From Henriciella sp045287255 (GTDB lineage Bacteria > Pseudomonadota > Alphaproteobacteria > Caulobacterales > Hyphomonadaceae): a stretch of DNA of 64,000 nt. Made by a program: the position numbers and the translations under genes. The DNA lies in contig NZ_CP137142.1 of NCBI RefSeq assembly GCF_045287255.1, forward strand, positions 2,170,001 to 2,234,000, given 5' to 3'. Below, piece after piece: positions 51,726-59,628 of the stretch. A model generated the notes under the pieces. It searched no databases, had not been told where the DNA came from, and saw only the letters and a program-made list of their open reading frames with translations. Positions within the stretch are counted from its first letter, which is position 1, and each line of letters starts with the position of its first letter.

Positions 51726-51779
51726 ATGACCATCCTAAGGCAAGTTGAAACGCGCGGAAAGCGCCCGCAACATGACGTT

Positions 51780-52394
51780 TTAGCTATGTGCGAAAATGTC
51801 GGTGTCTTCCCAGCCTTTAATGTCCAGCTCAGCTCGGACAGGCAGGAAATCAAAGCAGGCCTGGGCGAGTTCAACACGCCCCTCACGCTCGAGCATAGCC
51901 AGCAGACCTTCGCGGATATGATGCAGGTGCAGAACATCACTAGCCGCATAGTGTAATTGCTGGTCGGTCAGTTCAGCGGCGCCCCAATCAGAGCTTTGCT
52001 GCGACTTGTCCATGCTGGCCCCGACAATCTCGCGTGTCACATCCTTCAAGCCATGCCGGTCTGTATAGGTTCGGGCCAGTTTGGAGGCGATCTTGGTGCA
52101 CCAAACTGGAGCACAGGTGATGCCGAGCCATTTCTGCATCATCGCGACATCAAAGCGCGCGAAGTGGAAGATTTTCAAAACGGCTGGATCGGCCATCAAA
52201 GCCTTCAGGTTCGGGCAATCATAATCGCGGTTCAGCTGCACGACATGTGCGCTGCCATCGCCACTGGAAATCTGTACGACACATAGTGCATCACGCACCG
52301 GGTTCAGTCCCATTGCCTCGGTGTCGACCGCGATGATCGCGCCAAGGTCAAGGTTGGCGGGCAGATCGCCCTTATGTAATTTGATACCGTTCAT
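51780..52394 (-). CDS. RNase D-like 3'-5' exonuclease
   Basis: A 204-residue DEDDy exonuclease domain without the HRDC domains of full RNase D. The acidic residues lie in AVDTEAMGL (DxE), FARFDVAMM and YAASDVLHL. It probably trims structured RNA ends. First gene of the reverse run leading into lptC. Confidence 0.9.
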   Translation of the reverse strand: MNGIKLHKGDLPANLDLGAIIAVDTEAMGLNPVRDALCVVQISSGDGSAHVVQLNRDYDCPNLKALMADPAVLKIFHFARFDVAMMQKWLGITCAPVWCTKIASKLARTYTDRHGLKDVTREIVGASMDKSQQSSDWGAAELTDQQLHYAASDVLHLHHIREGLLAMLEREGRVELAQACFDFLPVRAELDIKGWEDTDIFAHS

Positions 52395-52456
52395 GGGCGC
52401 GGTCTAGGCGCGCAGAACCCATGTGGCAAGAGCCAGAGGGTTAATGCGGGCTTGTC

Positions 52457-53713
52457 TTAACCCTCTTCATCATCCTGCTGCGCCCCGGCCCTGGCGGCTT
52501 CAGCGCGCTCTGCCAGCGCCTTGCGCACGGCTTCGGTCCGCTCTGGTGGTGCGATGATTTCAGGCGCATCCTGCTGCTGCATGTAAAGCGTACGGCTTGG
52601 GAAGGCGAACCCGGTTCCGGACCGTTCAATAATCTCATAGATATTCGTGGCCAGCTCTTCCTTGATGGCCAGCCATTCTCCCCAATTGGTCGTGTGCGTG
52701 AAGCAGTAGATCAGGAAGTCAATCGAGCTGTCATTGAAGGAGTTCACCCGCACAAACAATGCTGCCTCAGGCGGACGGGCAAAGCGGGGATCATTCCAGA
52801 TCAGCGCTTCAATCTCGTCACGGATATAGCGCAGCTGTTCAACTGTCGTGCGATACTCAACCCCGATCACCCATTTAATCCGGCGATGCGTCATGCGGGA
52901 GAAATTGGTCAGCGGGTTATCGGACAAAAGGCCGTTGGGAACATAGATTGGGCTTTTGTCGAAACGCCGGATCAGGGTTGATCGGAAGTTGATCTTCTCC
53001 ACCGTGCCTTCGACAACGCCATCTACCTGAATCCATTCCCCCGGCCCAAAGCGTTTCTCGGTCATAATCAGGATGCCGGAGATCAGGTTCTTAAACAGGT
53101 CCTGCGCGCCCAAGCCGATGGCGATGCCGAAGACACCAAGGCTCGCCAGGATCGGCGCAACCGGTATGTTCCAGATGCTGGCAACCGCCAGAAAGCCAAA
53201 AATGATCAAGGAGCCTTCAAGAAACTTGACCATCCAATCAACAACCGCAGAGGACAAGTTGTTTCGGAGCCCTGTAAACAGGAACTCAAACGCATGTACT
53301 GCACGTGACAGGGTCCAGAAAACAGCGAGCGTGATCACAGACTGAACGGCACGATCAGCATTCTGGGCGACGACGCCTTCAATATCGATAATCTCCAGCG
53401 CAAAATAGATCCCGATGATCAGCGGAACCAGCTTTAGCGGTGTCGCAATCGCCTCAACCAGAGCATCATCAAACTGGGTTTTTGTACCCGCAGCCGCGCG
53501 GGTAATCCCGCGTACAATGCTGCGTGCAAACAAGCCCCGGATAATCAGAGCAAAAGCAATAATCAGGACGACAGTGCTGATCTCGCCATAGGTCAGCCCA
53601 AGGGCCCCCTCATTCCAGATACTGGCCAGATACTCGACAGGTTGCTTTGCCCAATCCGGTAAACGGTCAATCCAGGCAGGTGTTGTGATTGGTTGCAAGG
53701 CTGAACTCCCCAA
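52457..53713 (-). CDS. MscS-family mechanosensitive ion channel
   Basis: A 418-residue protein with about four to five transmembrane helices. A pore-lining segment (LASLGVFGIAIGLGAQDLFKNLISGILIMTEKRF) is followed by the beta domain (GEWIQVDGVVEGTVEKINFRSTLIRRFD) and a soluble C-terminal vestibule. It is larger than E. coli MscS, with extra N-terminal helices. It should gate on membrane tension during osmotic downshock. Apparently monocistronic. Confidence 0.92.
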   Translation of the reverse strand: MGSSALQPITTPAWIDRLPDWAKQPVEYLASIWNEGALGLTYGEISTVVLIIAFALIIRGLFARSIVRGITRAAAGTKTQFDDALVEAIATPLKLVPLIIGIYFALEIIDIEGVVAQNADRAVQSVITLAVFWTLSRAVHAFEFLFTGLRNNLSSAVVDWMVKFLEGSLIIFGFLAVASIWNIPVAPILASLGVFGIAIGLGAQDLFKNLISGILIMTEKRFGPGEWIQVDGVVEGTVEKINFRSTLIRRFDKSPIYVPNGLLSDNPLTNFSRMTHRRIKWVIGVEYRTTVEQLRYIRDEIEALIWNDPRFARPPEAALFVRVNSFNDSSIDFLIYCFTHTTNWGEWLAIKEELATNIYEIIERSGTGFAFPSRTLYMQQQDAPEIIAPPERTEAVRKALAERAEAARAGAQQDDEEG

Positions 53714-53857
53714 CGCGCTCTACAAATCTGCGCGTGCCATAGAACGATCTGCTTTAGAGGGAAAGTACGATTTCATGACACATGATAAGCGGCCTTGGTG
53801 AATGATCATATCTCGGATACGCCCTACCTAAATCGCTGCAACTAGTTGGAGATCCGT

Positions 53858-55291
53858 TTGAGCGCCGAAGACCCTCTCAACCTGATCCGGCGGGCACGCC
53901 AATCTGGACGGCATGATATTGCCATCGACACGATTCGCCGTCTGGTTGGCTCTGGTGCCCGGTTCGGGAAAGGCTGGCAGGAAGTTTTAAACCACGCACT
54001 TGCGTTGGCTGATGAAGATGGCGCACTTGAAGTTGCTAAGGCCTTGCAGCGCGAACACCCGAATGAACCGCAAATCATGCTGATTCTCGCTGAGCGGTTC
54101 TCGCGCGTGGGCCAATCAGATGTCGCCCTGCAACTGGTCGAGCAGCTTAAGCAAACCAGCCCACCCAACCCGGCACTGGATTACTTTCGCAGTGTCTATT
54201 CCGGTCATGTCGGGAAACTCGACCAATCAGCGCAAAGCGCGCGTGAGGCCCTAAAGCAGAAACCTGATTTCGGAGATGCCTGGGCCCTGCTGGCTTCTAC
54301 AGGGCGTCTCAACGCGTCTGATCGCATGGCCCTGGAGCGTTTGGTCAGTACGCCAACCCCTCATGCTCTCCCCGGAGCGGCTTATGCTTTGGGTGCTCTC
54401 AATCACCGCGACGGTCAGCATGATCAGGCCTGGGCCGCCTGGACAAAAGCCAATCAGTTTGAGCAGCAAAAGCGCGCCTATGATCGCAAAGCCGATCTGG
54501 CCATGATGAAGGATGTGCAGGCCGCATTTGCAAAGCTGGCTGATACTTTACCCACGCCATCCAATTCGCCTGACAGTCCAAGGCCAGTCTTTGTTGTCGG
54601 TGCACCGCGATCGGGAACCTCCCTGACCGAACAGATCATTGCCACCGCCCCGAATGTTCGCGCCATGGGTGAGACGATGTTCAGCCGCACAGCAACCTGG
54701 TCTCTTGGAAACTTGACGCAGGCCGACATCGAACGCGCGGGCGGCTTTGAAACAGGCAAAATCAACTGGCGGCTGATGGGTATGGTCTATCGCAAACTGG
54801 CAGAGGTCCGCGCGCAAGGGGCACCTGTTGTCACCGACAAGGGTGCAATCCTGCATCTTTTTGCAGGCGCCATGGCCTATGCTCTGCCGGATGCGAAAAT
54901 TGTCTGGGTCCGGCGCAATAAACGCGACATCATGCTCTCGGCTTGGCGGACCTATTTCACCAGCGGAACACGCTGGCGACACAATTTATCAGACGCGGTT
55001 GCCTTTCTGACCGCGCATGAAGACATGATGGCCTATTGGCAATCGGTTATGCCCGATCGCGTCCATCATCTCGACTATGAGGCTCTGGTGATCCAGCCAC
55101 AGGCTGAAACTGATCGCTTAATGGCCTTTTTAGGCTTACCTGCCCCGGACCTCGAGACCACGAGTTTCACGGCTTCAAATGTTCCCACGGCCAGTTTTGC
55201 GCAAATCCGTTCGCGGATAACGCCAAAATCGGTTGGCGGCTGGAAAACCTATGAAGCCTTCATGCGCCCAGCGATTGATGATCTGGATTAG
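53858..55291 (+). CDS. TPR-domain sulfotransferase family protein
   Basis: A 477-residue protein. The N-terminal half has tetratricopeptide-like helices (AIDTIRRLVGSGARFGKGWQEVLNHALALADEDGALEVAKAL). The C-terminal half is a PAPS-type sulfotransferase with phosphosulfate loop PVFVVGAPRSGTSLTEQII and the KIVWVRRNKRD (3'-phosphate) segment. The acceptor may be a glycan, lipid or protein. The TTG at 53858 lies six bases after GGAG; TTG 53846 is an alternative. It converges with prfC (4-base overlap). Confidence 0.85.
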   Translation: MSAEDPLNLIRRARQSGRHDIAIDTIRRLVGSGARFGKGWQEVLNHALALADEDGALEVAKALQREHPNEPQIMLILAERFSRVGQSDVALQLVEQLKQTSPPNPALDYFRSVYSGHVGKLDQSAQSAREALKQKPDFGDAWALLASTGRLNASDRMALERLVSTPTPHALPGAAYALGALNHRDGQHDQAWAAWTKANQFEQQKRAYDRKADLAMMKDVQAAFAKLADTLPTPSNSPDSPRPVFVVGAPRSGTSLTEQIIATAPNVRAMGETMFSRTATWSLGNLTQADIERAGGFETGKINWRLMGMVYRKLAEVRAQGAPVVTDKGAILHLFAGAMAYALPDAKIVWVRRNKRDIMLSAWRTYFTSGTRWRHNLSDAVAFLTAHEDMMAYWQSVMPDRVHHLDYEALVIQPQAETDRLMAFLGLPAPDLETTSFTASNVPTASFAQIRSRITPKSVGGWKTYEAFMRPAIDDLD

Positions 55292-56889
55292 ACCATACGC
55301 TCCTTCGTCGCTGTAAAGCGCAAGTCCGGGTTTTTTTCCTGCGCATAACCGACATCCCAGGCATTCTTGGCAAGATAGACCGGTGCGCCATCGAGATCAG
55401 TGCCGCTGGCTGACTTGTTCTTGTCCAGAAAGGCCTCAAGCTTGGCGGCGTCATCGCTGGCGATCCAACGCGCAACATTATACGGCGCGGCCTCAAATAC
55501 GACATCGAGATTATACTCGGTGACCATCCGCTCAGCCATGACCTCGATTTGCAGGGCACCAACGGCTCCAACGATCATGTCCGACCCGATGGAGGGAACG
55601 AAAAGCTGAGTAACCCCTTCCTCTGACAGGCTCTCAAGCGCCTTGCGGAGGTGTTTGGCCTTCATTGGGTCTTTCGGGCGAGCACGGCGCAGGATTTCTG
55701 GCGCGAAGTTCGGAATACCAGCAAACTTGATGTCGCCTGCTTCTGACAGACTATCCCCAACCCGCAACTGGCCATGGTTGGGCACGCCGATCACATCGCC
55801 TGCATAAGCGGTTTCAGCGATCTCCCGGTCCTGGGCCAGGAACATCATCGGATTGTGAATGTTGAGCTGTTTGCCTTCAGCTGTCTTCAAACGCATCCCG
55901 CGCTTGAACTCACCCGAGCAGAGCCGCAGGAAAGCGACGCGGTCCCGATGGTTCGGGTCCATGTTCGCCTGAATTTTGAATACAAAACCGGCAACGCCCT
56001 TATCATCCCGCTGCAGCGTGTGCGGGCTGTCTTTCTTCTGACACCCTTGCGGGCGCGGGGCGGGTGCAAATTCTTCCAGTGTTGCCAGCAATTCCCCAAC
56101 CCCGAAATGGCGGAGCGCTGTGCCAAACACGACCGGGGTCATATGTCCCTCAAGGAAAGCCTGCCTATCAACGGCAGGCAGCATTTCCCGCGCCATTTCG
56201 CTGCCCTCTTCCAGCTCTTCCAAAGCGCTGGGATCCACAGCCTCGCGGACATCATCAAGGTTAACCCGCGCGCTGGTGCCCGGCGTCAGCCCCTCATCAG
56301 CGGTCTTTTTTGAGTAGTGCAGGAACTCACCCGTGCGCAAATCAATCATGCCGCCAAACCGCTGCCCCGATGCAGCGGGCCAGTAAAGCGGCGCGGTATC
56401 GAGCTGCAATTGTTCCTGAATTTGGTCGAGCAATTCCAGCGGATCAAGCGCTTCGCGGTCCATCTTGTTGATGAAGGTGACAATCGGAATATCGCGCAGG
56501 CGACAGACCTCGAACAGTTTCAAGGTTTGCGGCTCGATCCCTTTCGCGGCATCCAGAACCATAATGGCGCAATCTGCAGCGGTCAGCGTTCGATAGGTAT
56601 CCTCAGAGAAGTCTTCGTGGCCCGGTGTATCGAGCAGATTGTAGATATTGCCATTATACTCAAACGTCATAACCGAGGCGCTGACCGAGATACCACGATC
56701 GCGCTCAATCTTCATCCAGTCAGAGGTTGTCCGCCGCCGCTCACCACGTGCAGCCACCTCGCCGGCCGCTCGGATCGCACCACCTGCAAGCAGCAGGTTT
56801 TCCGTAAGTGTCGTCTTACCCGCATCCGGGTGCGAGATGATCGCGAAGGTACGCCGACGATCGGCTTCTTGGGTAAGCGTAAGGGACAT
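55288..56889 (-). CDS. prfC: Peptide chain release factor 3
   Basis: A 533-residue GTPase that recycles RF1/RF2. The G1 motif is SHPDAGKTT at residues 19-27; RGISVSASVMTF is the switch region, with DTPGHEDF and NKMD. Domains II and III follow (ARPKDPMKAKHLRKALESLSEEGVTQLF). ATG 56889 matches the family N-terminus; the frame to 56919 is not needed. Confidence 0.96.
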   Translation of the reverse strand: MSLTLTQEADRRRTFAIISHPDAGKTTLTENLLLAGGAIRAAGEVAARGERRRTTSDWMKIERDRGISVSASVMTFEYNGNIYNLLDTPGHEDFSEDTYRTLTAADCAIMVLDAAKGIEPQTLKLFEVCRLRDIPIVTFINKMDREALDPLELLDQIQEQLQLDTAPLYWPAASGQRFGGMIDLRTGEFLHYSKKTADEGLTPGTSARVNLDDVREAVDPSALEELEEGSEMAREMLPAVDRQAFLEGHMTPVVFGTALRHFGVGELLATLEEFAPAPRPQGCQKKDSPHTLQRDDKGVAGFVFKIQANMDPNHRDRVAFLRLCSGEFKRGMRLKTAEGKQLNIHNPMMFLAQDREIAETAYAGDVIGVPNHGQLRVGDSLSEAGDIKFAGIPNFAPEILRRARPKDPMKAKHLRKALESLSEEGVTQLFVPSIGSDMIVGAVGALQIEVMAERMVTEYNLDVVFEAAPYNVARWIASDDAAKLEAFLDKNKSASGTDLDGAPVYLAKNAWDVGYAQEKNPDLRFTATKERMV

Positions 56890-56959
56890 GGGATGACCTG
56901 TAAAAACTGCAACGCGCACTTAGGCGATTTCACGCCAGCTTCCAAGCACTGAAACTGTA

Positions 56960-57322
56960 TCAGCTCCCGGCGTGCGCCAAACCTTCGCGTTGATCGTTTG
57001 CGGCGCCGCGTTGATAGGTTTCCAAGACAAGCTTGGGCAAATCCTGTAACCGAGGCTCCAGCCCGCCATTGGATTTTGGCTTCAGCATCAGGCTGTTCGC
57101 GCCGGTCTTGGCAATGATCAGAGCGGCATAATCCTTGAGCTCTTCAGGGCCCAAAGCCACACTCTTACGCATGGCCTCACAAACCTTGCCACCAACAAAC
57201 TCTATGGCATCCTGCGCTCGCAAAGTGTGGGGGTCACCGCACCCAATAGACCGCCAACGCTGGCGTAAATGTGCCTCCGGCATATCGAGCTCAACAATGT
57301 GGTCATTCAGCAAGAACAACAT
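56960..57322 (-). CDS. Hypothetical protein, conserved-looking
   Basis: A 120-residue protein of unknown function. It is soluble and mixed alpha/beta; the N-terminal strand MLFLLNDHIVELDMPEAHLRQRW is followed by a helix-rich middle with two Cys (GCGD and VCEAM). There is no signal peptide or known motif. ATG 57322 follows AAGGGG at good spacing, which supports a real gene. Confidence 0.65.
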   Translation of the reverse strand: MLFLLNDHIVELDMPEAHLRQRWRSIGCGDPHTLRAQDAIEFVGGKVCEAMRKSVALGPEELKDYAALIIAKTGANSLMLKPKSNGGLEPRLQDLPKLVLETYQRGAANDQREGLAHAGS

Positions 57323-57392
57323 GGTTTTCCCCTTGGTCATACCCATGTCTCTGATTTGCAGTTAATGACTCGTTACCGAAACAGAGAAACTC

Positions 57393-57743
57393 TTATGACA
57401 GATCCTCAATCGGTTCGGTCAGGAAGTGACGACCATCGCGGTCTTCAATCTCGATAATCCATAGATCGCTATCCCGCTCTTTCGCGCGCGCGACATAGGC
57501 ATCAACCGCGGCTTCTTCGGGTCCAATGCCCTGCAGGGATAGATCGATGAAAACGCGTTCGCCCTCTATATTGGTCTGGGGGCGGTAAGCGCGCGCTTCC
57601 CCATCAAGGCTGGCGACTTTCAGTAGGACATCCCCGCGCGACTCTTCCCCTTTCTGGAGGACAAACACGCCTGCCCCGGCCAATTGTGCGCGGCGAACCA
57701 GAGCCTGCGCCCAGAGCGCGGTTGGCAAGCGATCATCAAACAT
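57393..57743 (-). CDS. DUF1491 family protein
   Basis: A 116-residue protein of the alphaproteobacterial DUF1491 family: RLPTALWAQALVRRAQLAGAGVFVLQKGEESRGDVLLKV, then DLWIIEIEDRDGRHFL. Soluble; function unknown. An AAGGAGG ribosome site stands directly before the start. Confidence 0.85.
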   Translation of the reverse strand: MFDDRLPTALWAQALVRRAQLAGAGVFVLQKGEESRGDVLLKVASLDGEARAYRPQTNIEGERVFIDLSLQGIGPEEAAVDAYVARAKERDSDLWIIEIEDRDGRHFLTEPIEDLS

Positions 57744-57821
57744 GAAGCCTCCTTCGGCACAGGTTTTGCAAGCTATCAGGCATCGGCGTTAACCCGCCCC
57801 TAACCCTAACGGTGACCTCAG

Positions 57822-57968
57822 ATGTTGTCTCTTCCGGTTGCAACCGCAAGCCCTATAGCCTCTCCAAGTCTTATGCTGGGCATATTGGCAGGCTTGCTGT
57901 TGACCGGTGCAGTACTGGTTGCCTTTGAAATGCGCGCTGAAGCCCGTGACCGCAAACGCTCGCTTTAG
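57822..57968 (+). CDS. Small single-span membrane protein, 48 residues
   Basis: ATG at 57822 to TAG at 57968. One hydrophobic helix (LMLGILAGLLLTGAVLVAF) lies between a short polar N-terminus and a basic C-terminal tail (MRAEARDRKRSL). GGTGA lies six bases before the start. The last four bases overlap the convergent murJ stop. The positive-inside pattern supports a real micro-protein, but no homologue is known to me. Confidence 0.5.
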   Translation: MLSLPVATASPIASPSLMLGILAGLLLTGAVLVAFEMRAEARDRKRSL

Positions 57969-59521
57969 GTGCGCCGCAAAGCAGTTTTCAGATCGCTGAT
58001 GCGAATAGCCCCAAAGACCAAAGCTGCGATCCCATAAATCGCCGCACCAGCAAAGATAAATGCCGCCACTTCAGCGGCCTTGCCCCATGGCACCATAGCG
58101 CTGAACGCTGCCTCATTTATCAGGATATAGAAAAGCCCTGCCCCCATTGCGATGCTTGCCATCGTGACGGAGAATAGCCGCCCGGCAAGGCGCGATCCCG
58201 GCGCATACCATCCTCGCTTCTTCAAACCGAAGAAGAGCAAACCCGCATTCATCCACGCGGCAATGCTGGTGGCAATTGCGAGGCCTGGGAAACCTGCCTG
58301 CCCTTGTGATTTCAGCCAGAAAAAGAGCCCAGCGCCCAGCACCGTGTTGAGGGCCACAGTAGCCAAGGCAAACCGCATTGGCGTCTTGGTGTCTTCACGC
58401 GCGAAATAGCCGGGGGCGAGCACTTTGATCAATACAAAAGCCGGGACGCCCCAACCATAGTGGATTAATGCCAGACCTGTCTGGCTCGCATCAAGCGCAG
58501 TGAACGCCCCGCGTGTATAAAGCCCCTCAATCAAATACGCTGGTGCAATCATCAGCGCGATTGCCGCTGGAACAGTGAGCGCCATGGCGAGGCCAATACC
58601 CTCATCCATCAGTGTATTGGACTGCCCATTTTCTTCCCCGCGGGCCGCGCGGGCTAAACGTGGCAGAATGGCAACCCCAACAGCGACCCCAACCAATCCC
58701 AAGGGCAGTTGATACAGACGATCAGCGTAGAACAGCCAGGACTTTGCCCCCTCCTCAAAACTGGCGAGGAGCTGGCTGACCATGATATTGATCTGAGTGC
58801 CACTGGCCGCGATGGTGCCAGGAATCGCAAGCGCGATGACTTTCTTGACCGCCGGGGTCAGCTTCGGCCAGCCAAGTGAGAGCGAAACTTTCTGGCGGGT
58901 GACACCATACCAGAGCAATGCAACTTGCGCGATGCCGGCCCCAGTAACAGCCCAAGCGGCATAGGTCGCTGTCTGTGGCGCGCTATCGCCCAGGACAGCC
59001 GCCGTAATCAGGAATATGTTGAGCAGCGTTGGCGCGCCAGCAGAAAGCACAAACCGCCCGGCAGAGTTCAGAACCCCTGACAGCAAGGCCGCCAGTGCCA
59101 TACAGGCAAGATAGGGCATCGTGATCCGCGTAAGCAGGACCGCCAACTGATAGCTCTCGCTCTCTGGCGGATAGCCGCCATGAAAGGCGCGCAGCACCCA
59201 TGGCATAAACAGCTGAGCCAGAATGATTAGCCCCGCTGTCGCCGCAAACAGGGCGCGCATGGTTTGCCGGGCCACCTCTTCAGCCGCTTCTGGTCCTTCA
59301 GCCTCTAATGTTCGCGCATAGGCGGGTACAAAAGCTTGGGCAAAGGCTCCCTCGGCAAAGATCCGGCGAAACAGATTGGGCAGGATCAGCGCAGTAACGA
59401 AAGCATCGCCGATCGGACCAGCGCCGACTTTCGCCGCGATCAAAATATCGCGCACAAAGCCCAGAATGCGGCTGCCGAGCGTCAGGCTGGACTGGACCAG
59501 CGTGTTCCGAACGAGGCTCAT
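57965..59521 (-). CDS. murJ: Lipid II flippase MurJ
   Basis: A 518-residue MATE/MOP-type flippase with about 14 transmembrane helices. SLVRNTLVQSSLTLGSRILGFVRDILIAAKVGAG and FRRIFAEGAFAQAFVPAYAR are MurJ hallmarks, the latter carrying the essential Arg/Glu area. It moves lipid II to the periplasm for peptidoglycan synthesis. Start at ATG 59521, after GGAGAGG. glnD lies upstream on the same strand, a common alphaproteobacterial pair. Confidence 0.95.
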   Translation of the reverse strand: MSLVRNTLVQSSLTLGSRILGFVRDILIAAKVGAGPIGDAFVTALILPNLFRRIFAEGAFAQAFVPAYARTLEAEGPEAAEEVARQTMRALFAATAGLIILAQLFMPWVLRAFHGGYPPESESYQLAVLLTRITMPYLACMALAALLSGVLNSAGRFVLSAGAPTLLNIFLITAAVLGDSAPQTATYAAWAVTGAGIAQVALLWYGVTRQKVSLSLGWPKLTPAVKKVIALAIPGTIAASGTQINIMVSQLLASFEEGAKSWLFYADRLYQLPLGLVGVAVGVAILPRLARAARGEENGQSNTLMDEGIGLAMALTVPAAIALMIAPAYLIEGLYTRGAFTALDASQTGLALIHYGWGVPAFVLIKVLAPGYFAREDTKTPMRFALATVALNTVLGAGLFFWLKSQGQAGFPGLAIATSIAAWMNAGLLFFGLKKRGWYAPGSRLAGRLFSVTMASIAMGAGLFYILINEAAFSAMVPWGKAAEVAAFIFAGAAIYGIAALVFGAIRISDLKTALRRT

Positions 59522-59547
59522 GATCCCTCCTCTCCTATCGGGGTCCG

Positions 59548-59611
59548 CCCACTTCCCCTTCCCAACCACCCCAAGGGTAGCCTCTGCGGGCGGTTGGGAA
59601 GGGGAAGTGGG
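59548..59611. repeat. Long perfect inverted repeat between glnD and murJ
   Basis: Two exact 20-base arms (59548-59567 and 59592-59611; pyrimidine-rich on the left, purine-rich on the right) flank a 24-base loop. They fill most of the 107-base gap between the glnD stop and the murJ start. No T run follows on either strand. It looks like an extragenic palindrome or an RNA-processing hairpin. Confidence 0.75.
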
Positions 59612-59628
59612 TGAACAACAAGCCCCTC

